Origin: Polytrichum commune
Lineage: Eukaryota; Streptophyta; Polytrichopsida; Polytrichales; Polytrichaceae
DNA: 64,000 bases
Assembly: GCA_950295325.1 (NCBI GenBank)
Contig: OX485805.1
Span: forward strand, 9,794,501 to 9,858,500
Direction of reading: 5' to 3'
The notes under the pieces were generated by a model. The model did no database searches, was not told where the DNA came from, and worked only from the letters and a program-made list of their open reading frames with translations. The position numbers and the translations under genes are program-made. Below are positions 57,001-64,000 of the stretch, in pieces (within the stretch, counting starts at the first letter, position 1; every line of letters starts with the position of its first letter).

Positions 57001-60000
57001 TTATACCATGGGAACATATTTGCACAACTCACCTGGTTCATTCTGTAGAATAGAAACTGTAAATGGGGATTTTATTTTTTTATTGGTGCTTGATGGGTCA
57101 AATGCATTCAAGACAATAGACTTCCCTTTAGAGGCGTGTGATTTGGGATGATCACTAGACTAAACTCCATTTTTCAGCATTAATCCCGAATATGTATGTT
57201 AGACATGAGGTGATCATTTGTAAATTAGCAAAGAGGTTGCGGATTGTGTTATGTAAATTAGTTTTTGGATTGGGTTTCGTTCAACAAAACCATGCAGGGA
57301 AAATTAAATAAGTGTTAGATTGACTTTAAGTGTCATTAGATTAATTGATAGGTCCCAATGATTTAGGAATGAGATATGAGTACCAAACCTAGGTGAAACC
57401 ATGTTTTAGGATATTATGAGCTTAGGGAGTGGATTATGAGGGTCACTCAATGCTACAAGATGCAAATGCTCGGTCTCTCCTGTACATCTAACCACAGTCC
57501 AATAATAACGACTCACTATACCATGGATTTTCAATGTAGGGAGTCACAACTCATCAATAATATTTTTAAGTAATTAATAACCACATGTAATCAAGGCCAA
57601 AGGCACATGAATATGAACAATAATCTCCCCCTTACTTATCTGATGATAATTTAATATGATTTCTGTAATGAAACGTGAAATAATGTAGAACAAACCCTAC
57701 ATGTTACAACCTTATTGATTTATCTTGATTTTAACGAGGCAGTCTCGCAATTGTACTTACTTGAACCTATTGAAGGAATTCTGCTTGTGAGTTTCTAAAG
57801 GTATTGGCCATAACAAGTTAGTTCATATACCACTGGCATAGTTTCTTCTTATATTTTAATTTGCTTTAATGACACTGTACGTGGGTATTTGGTTCATTAT
57901 TTATGACAACAATTCATATTTTGATCTCTAATATCATGTTTGTAATAGACATTTATATGGAATAATTCTAGAGTCCAATCTGAGGTTGTAAAGCTCAATT
58001 ATTTTATTATATGCCTTCATGAAATGACAAAATTAATTAATCTTGATGAAGTTACTTGAGAGAAGTGTAAAAAAAAAATGGCCAACTAATCTGGCCATCA
58101 ACCACTGATACAAAGCACTTTGGTGGCCTATAGCACATCACCCTATCCTTGCTATGTGGCAACTCATCAATCCAGGTGCTCAGTCACTTCAACTCTTTGA
58201 TAGACAATGGTCAAGATGGAATGTGTAATCTTAAGGCCTTTTCTACAATGGGTTCTTTTCCTATGGCCCTTCCAAACTTTTTTTTATGCAACGATTGGTG
58301 GTGGACTCCATTAATTATGGAACAATCCCGATTGCCATCAAATAACTCCCTCTTTCAAATTAAAGGTCACACCATGGCCTCTAGTCCTTGTTTCTTCACC
58401 TTTAACATACTATTGTATCGGTGTTGGCTATTGCTTTGTTTCTCACAAATCTCAAAGCCTCACGCCTTGGTTCTTCTCCACAAAGATTATGGCATTAATA
58501 ATTAACTCTTTATGAAATCAATGACTTTCCACCCGAAAGTCAACACCTCGAAGAATCCAATTTGTTTGGAACAACTTGCAATAGTTGAATTGCTATGTGT
58601 AGTCTTTACTTAATTATGATCACTTGATATTATCAAAATCAATCTCACAAGATGTAAGGGCTTCACACCCAATTCTTGTAACTAGACTATGGTATTCAAA
58701 TGTCTTGACCATACATCAAAATAAATCCACTCTCTTCACGAGAGGGATGCTAACATTGTCAACCTCTATGAGTCCAAAACTCTTGATTGCCTCTCTCAAC
58801 TATGGCCTACAAGGTTAAGTGGAGGAGGGGAGCAAGGTGCTTGACCCTCAAAATTGTGATTGTCCATAGCTAGAAACTCAAGAGGTTTGCTAATTTCTCA
58901 CGTGTCTATAACTTCTTCACCCAAACTCCTTCTAACCCTCACCATTGGTTAGGATGTTCACTTTAGCATTAATAACCCTCTTTTGGCTTAGGAATTGCTA
59001 ATATCATTGTTTCTTTCACTAATTCCAAAACCATAATGAAGACTTGAGCTCAAAAATCATCAAAGCTCAAAATTTGAGCAAATTTAACCAAAAAGTTGGA
59101 TTACATGTTCTTGGAATGATCTCCAGTGGTGGATCCAAACACTTTTACAACACTCCACACACTTACTACACTCACAAAATTATGGTTTAAAGACCTCAAG
59201 TGCCATTGGTGATCCTCTAGGGTTACTAGTTTGAGATCTTTCCTAAGTTTCTCATTGGGTAGCATGTATCTAGCCATAACCTCGGCACCCACCAATGTGG
59301 ACTTCCGGTCAAATGCCACATGGTCAGTGCTCTTACCACTAACTCTAGAACTCATAGGTGGAGACAATGTCTTGTCCTAGTCATCAAGAGGGGTAAGATC
59401 TTGGATGTCAACATCCTTTGCTATGCACTCTAGAGTTTGTTGGGATTCATAAACAAAATCCAGCTCAATCACACGTATGTACTTTCTGGATTCAAGTTTG
59501 GGATCAAATAGTGGTATAACATATACATCCGAAATAACTCTATTAAGCCCCTCAAGCTTGAAATTAACCTTACATCTACTCTCAATATCAAAGAATGGAA
59601 AGGGCCAATCTATAGTGTGAACACCTTGAAATAATGATTTGAGTTTTGCATATGTGTCACCCTTAGCACATTTGAAAGGTCCAATAAGTTATGTAGTAGC
59701 ATAGGCATCAACAAGTGAGAACAATTTCAAATTCAAATATATTGCACACATAGTTTGTGACCAACAACCTCACTAGAACTAAGCACCTCAAGTCGTAGTT
59801 GGTATCACTCATATGAACACCTCATGCTAACATCACCCCCTCCTTTTGCGTTGACAATGCTCCCCAAAAATAGTAAGAAATCACAACAAGAATTCAAAAC
59901 CCTACCCATATACCAAGCGAGCCCAAAACTGAAAGTAGGAAAGGTGAAGCTTGGGATGGGCACGCCTAAGGAGTGCAACTATGCACGTGTGCTTATTGTC

Positions 60001-60467
60001 CAACCTTCAATAATCAACCATCCATATTCTCCAAGTTTGAAGTTTGCAAGACGGTGGGAGTTTGCACAAACATAAAAACTTCAAAGAGCTCCCGCAAACC
60101 CTAACTAGGAACTCACAAAGCCAAACAAAATGCGCAAACTGGTCAGGAGCCCTTCCCACATCCAACCTGGCAGATACATCCAACTACCAAGACACATCCA
60201 TGAGATGTCATCTAGTGGTGCTCATCCATAGTGTGGGGCCCTAATATATATTATTTGGATTCCCCACCCTACTGAACCCCACCGTATGTTAGTTTTAAGA
60301 CTTTTCTAACATGATTGATTTGTAAAAACTCTAATTTATTTATACCATGGAGTTTGATATATAACTTGAGCTTTGTTACAAGTACAAGTTTTATTAATTA
60401 CAACTTGCAGCTTTAAAGTGAACCCTATATTTGCTCTCACGGAGTTTTGTAAAATACGGGAGTGACC
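57001..60467. other. Unassigned DNA, possibly further retrotransposon remains
   Basis: Frames of 64-118 codons (58149-58505 plus, 58624-58818 plus, 59367-59101 minus, 59824-60075 plus) show no recognisable domain and conflict in strand. The part next to 57000 probably continues the gypsy relic but decays beyond recognition. Confidence 0.35.
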
Positions 60468-60478
60468 CCCCCCCCCCG
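60466..60478. repeat. Poly-C tract
   Basis: A run of about 13 cytosines followed by a short GC-rich word (GGAGCGCCGGCGC) in otherwise AT-rich DNA. Run length may be affected by sequencing or assembly. Confidence 0.8.
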
Positions 60479-60693
60479 GAGCGCCGGCGCATTTCATATC
60501 ACTCAATTGGATTTGTACACATTATTTATCACACAAATGGTGCCAAAATGAATATATTGTTGAGCAAGGGTACCACATGTCAAGTCCTTAATGTTTGCAA
60601 CACGTGGGAAGTGAATGTGATGTCCATGAAACAAGTGCAATGCCAACAAGCAAAGTGCCTAAACTGACAAGGTACTACAATCAATTGTAACTA

Positions 60694-61286
60694 CACCCTA
60701 AACTCCGTAGTATCACACATGTGGCAACCAAAGTGCACGTGATATTACGGAGTTTTGTAGTGTTAACATGGATGCGTGATACTATAGAATTAGTGTAGCA
60801 TATGACATTATGGAATAACACAAAGGAGATGTGAGGACAATTTGAATTCGTTCTTCCGTCACCTATGCTAGTGTGGTCCACTCCACTTGGCCTTCCTAGG
60901 CGATGTGGCGGACACATGCACCAACATTCAACAAGTGGCACGAGAAGGACAAGAAGAATATGAATAAGAATAAGGGAAGGAGAACACACATTATGTTTTG
61001 TGGTGTGTCTCTAGGTTGGGAGGTGAGCTTTACTCAATAAATGATTGTTTTTATGAACTATTAGCAAAGAATAAGAAGGTGACACTCCACATGTTGACCC
61101 ATGGCGCAATGCGAGGGTGTGGGTTGACTTACTTGGTGGTTTGCATTAATGACAAATTTTGTGATATAAGGGAGAGAAATGTGACAATAAAGAGTGAGAT
61201 TTGAACTACGAACATTTGTTCCCTGGGTTTCGGGATATTAGAGAGTGTGTGACATTATGGAAGTTGATATTACGAAGTTTAGGGTG
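60694..61286. mobile_element. Mariner-type MITE, CACCCTAAACT family, intact
   Basis: A 593-bp element flanked by TA (60692-60693 and 61287-61288), with inverted ends CACCCTAAACTYCGTARTAT continuing to about 23 bp. Inside, the word TATTACG.AGTTT recurs near 60739 and 61268, so the left end has a subterminal partial copy. A partial relative lies at 47985-48155. A 102-codon minus-strand frame across it also appears in the relative, but only because the DNA is similar; no transposase motif is visible. Confidence 0.88.
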
Positions 61287-61340
61287 TATAACATCCCATC
61301 TCTTCTCCAAAACCTTGTCTAAGGTGTGGTCGTCGCCTAT

Positions 61341-61576
61341 GTCCGGGAAGAACCGGCAGTTAGTTACAAATGAACTGGTTGAGTTTCAGAAATAACCGGT
61401 TGAAGTTGGAGACTTCAGAAGAATTACCAATCATTTAAAGGGAATCTATAGAACAATATAACTCACATGAATGAAAGCAAAACCGGAAAATGTCAACATG
61501 TAACCGGTTGGATTTAGAATCACTTGGATCTTGACCAACTATATATATATGCCCAAAACTTCCCGGGCACTGGTGG
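61341..61576 (-). mobile_element. Short dispersed repeat, GGGGAGATTTTTGGGC family (inverted copy)
   Basis: The reverse complement aligns with 5458-5682: CCCGGGAAGTTTTGGGCATA, AAATCCAACCGGTTACATG, TTGACATTTTCCGGTTTTGC, ATTGGTAATTC, CAACCAGTTCATTTGTAACT and CCGGTTCTTCCCGGACATA. Here the ends GTGCCCGGGAAG and CTTCCCGGACAT are good inverted repeats, which supports a MITE rather than a solo LTR. Confidence 0.65.
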
Positions 61577-64000
61577 TAGATCCTTATGCTACCAAAGTCC
61601 ACTTCTATCCTACAAATGGTGGTCGTTGGTATTCAAGTTTTCAAGCCGACATGGTTTAATTTAATGTTCGTCCTACAAGTGTTCTTGTGACTTATTGAAT
61701 CTATAGCCATTACATGTGATTCACATGCCCCTACATTATACATTTTAAAGGGAAATTGCTATGAGGTGGATCGATCATTGAATGTGCAATGGACCATTCA
61801 ACAAAGTCTATAAGTTAGGCAACACCTCAATGATTCATAAGATATTTACCTTGGCTTGCAAATAAAATAGCAAGTTCACATTATGGGGATCACGTGGTCG
61901 TAGTATTGGTTCACTTCCACTATATGATTTTATCATATATTTATACAGTGGATTTTTCAATCCATTTTCATAGTTTCAAAACCGAGTCAAAATATCTAGT
62001 GGAAGAGAACAAATGGTAAGACCCTGCAATTCCAGTTGATAGAAACTCTCATGCGTCCCTATGTGCATGTGTTTGATGCAATATGTTTTCTGGTTCCAAT
62101 ATCTCTACATACGTTGAAATGCTCGAAGTGTCCACATATATAGATAAATCTAAATTATATCTGCATTGAGCAACAATGCCAATGAATATGACGAGTTGTA
62201 CGCAATGCAAATGAGACCCACAGAACCTATGTCATGAGGGAATAACATACCTAAATTCTACATGTATTTCCTTAGCTAGGGCTTAACCTTAAAGAGCGTG
62301 GGGTCTCAATATACAAGCACTATACACAACTTAAAACGGGCTTCACTAAGTTCACAAATTATACTTTATTATTATTATTTTGTGTGTGTGTGTGTGTGTG
62401 TGTAATCTTTTTTAATATGTATTGTCTTACGTCAAGGATAAATAAAAAAGTATTCATGCTAGCAAGTGATGATCAAAATACAATGTATGTATCTACATCC
62501 AAAGGCACCCAAGCTGCGTATTTGATCTTAAATCTTCAATAATATCAAAGTATTTAACTTATTCAAATAATGCACTTGAAAAACAAGTTCATTTTAGATA
62601 AGGACACTTTTGACAAAATTTACTACAAATGAAAATATGTATCTCATATATGGTATTTTGTACTTCATGGGCCATAGGAATCACTGTTCATCCCAATAAT
62701 ATTTGCAGGATACATTGTTCATCCCAATATTATTCCCTGAATTTACTATTCATAGTAGCACTATCATTGAAAATACAAACATTGTTCACAATATTTTTAC
62801 TAGTCAAGTTGGCACTATTCATTATTCATACCATTGTCAATTTCTTCTTATTTTTTACATTTCTTTCCATGAAGGTAAAATAATGGAGGCCCATGTTAGA
62901 TGCTAAATATAAAATGGAACACAACCATGGACTTGAATAATGTTACATTGGGTTGACCTTTTAACATGTGAGTGCACCCTTCAACATACGTGATTATGTT
63001 GTCAGCTATGTAGCACATAGCTTGCGGTGTCACCATGTGGACGATATGGATTGCCATGAATGACTTGGTTTTGCAACCACAACATACTATGGCATGCTCA
63101 ACAATTGAAAGCCAATAGTGGAATGAGATTATGAGAGACATTTGGATTATATAGAAACATACAATTTGCATATGTAAGGTGATGGATGTCACCCAACAAA
63201 GTATGGGGAACTCTTAGGATGTTTTGCCATTGCATGGTCGTGCATATTGTGTGGTCTAGTAAACGACAACATTCATTGTTGATTATGTTATGGTTCTCAA
63301 TGTATGTTGGTAGTGTGGTTTTTGGCCTTGTGGCATAGGCATGTGCGTGGACTAGTTCTTCCATCCCATGTGGCACTTGCTTATAGCATGAGTATTGGTG
63401 TAATGAGTGGTTTCCCTTGGATGTTCTTGCGATCCTAGCAAATGCAAGGTACTTTATCTTCGTTACATGGAGTTGTTTTTCTCATTGTTGACTTCCTTTG
63501 CTTGGCAAAAAGCGTAAAGATTGTCCCTTGAGATGTAAGCAACCTTGCAATTATTTATGAAAACAAACATTGAGCAACAGAGACATTTTACCCAACCTAA
63601 ACCACACCCAAATGTACATATGTACATGGTTGGAAAGTGTCGCTGCAAGTTGGAGATTTGGGCCTCCCATGCAAGTTGAACATCAATTCAAGGAGTTGTT
63701 GCAGATTAACAACTAATTGAGGGAGTTGCAACAGACATGTGAACAACCTTAACCCAAGAAGCATGGGTGCGACTAAGTTGGGCCTATCCATACTCGCCAC
63801 TGTAAGTGTGGTATTGTCGAATTTGGCCCTCCACACAATCATCGCATGATCCTCTCTATAGCGGCATCTGGGTGCACTGAACTAAATCATCCAAAAATCA
63901 ATACGGGTTGTTGTCGGACTAAGCCAATTGATGTTTCAAAAATGCTCTCATCTCCATTTCCGCCCTGTGAACTACTAGACAACTACCGCTTAGTTTCGAT
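61577..64000. other. Unassigned AT-rich DNA to the window end
   Basis: A (GT)n microsatellite with a preceding ATT run lies at 62367-62402. Minus-strand frames at 63376-63098, 63192-62896 and 63842-63597 overlap and could be pieces of a decayed transposase or other gene, but I see no motif that names it. Confidence 0.4.
62382..62402. repeat. (GT)n microsatellite
   Basis: About ten GT units, preceded by an ATT-repeat run. Confidence 0.95.

Overview
This is a nuclear segment of a land plant (streptophyte). Three things point there. It encodes a plant-type 40S ribosomal protein S23 with typical plant splice sites. It has a Phi-class glutathione transferase with the canonical three-exon layout, including the hallmark 49-base middle exon. 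It also carries short runs of the plant telomere repeat (CCCTAAA). The species cannot be fixed from the window. The Phi GST sequence would fit a seed-free plant, but that is only an impression. The DNA is AT-rich, gene-poor and crowded with small DNA transposons.

Genes, left to right. (1) An unidentified multi-exon gene on the minus strand, about 8941-11737, is only partly resolved; its last exon is clear. (2) A nuclear-encoded group II intron maturase/reverse-transcriptase-like protein lies on the minus strand at 21714-24813. It has a probable mitochondrial presequence, lost RT catalytic residues, and a stop before domain X. (3) RPS23 is complete on the plus strand, 28158-30324, four exons, 142 aa. 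(4) A multi-span membrane protein resembling the AGTRAP family is on the minus strand at about 41128-43140. (5) A Phi-class GST is complete on the minus strand, 49879-51116, three exons, 216 aa. These are ordinary, independent nuclear genes; nothing suggests an operon or a shared pathway.

Between the genes: 0-2.1 kb is tandem-repeat DNA, including a 146-bp satellite grown from the end of a Stowaway-like MITE. 5-8 kb, 14-20 kb, 26-31 kb and 45-55 kb hold several MITE families with clear ends and TA or TTA target duplications. 32.5-39.6 kb is a decayed LINE retrotransposon (ORF1 zinc knuckle, endonuclease, RT, C-terminal domain) with two MITEs and a 2.6-kb block inserted in it. 55.8-57 kb is a decayed Ty3/gypsy polyprotein. 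The rest is low-complexity or unrecognised DNA with only short chance reading frames.

The most unusual structures are: the exon1-intron-exon2 junction of the maturase gene, tandemly copied to leave decoy exons in its first intron; the MITE-derived satellite with a two-unit higher-order pattern; and a filled-site/empty-site pair of paralogous repeats that proves the TA target duplication of one MITE family. No CRISPR array, rRNA or convincing tRNA gene was seen.
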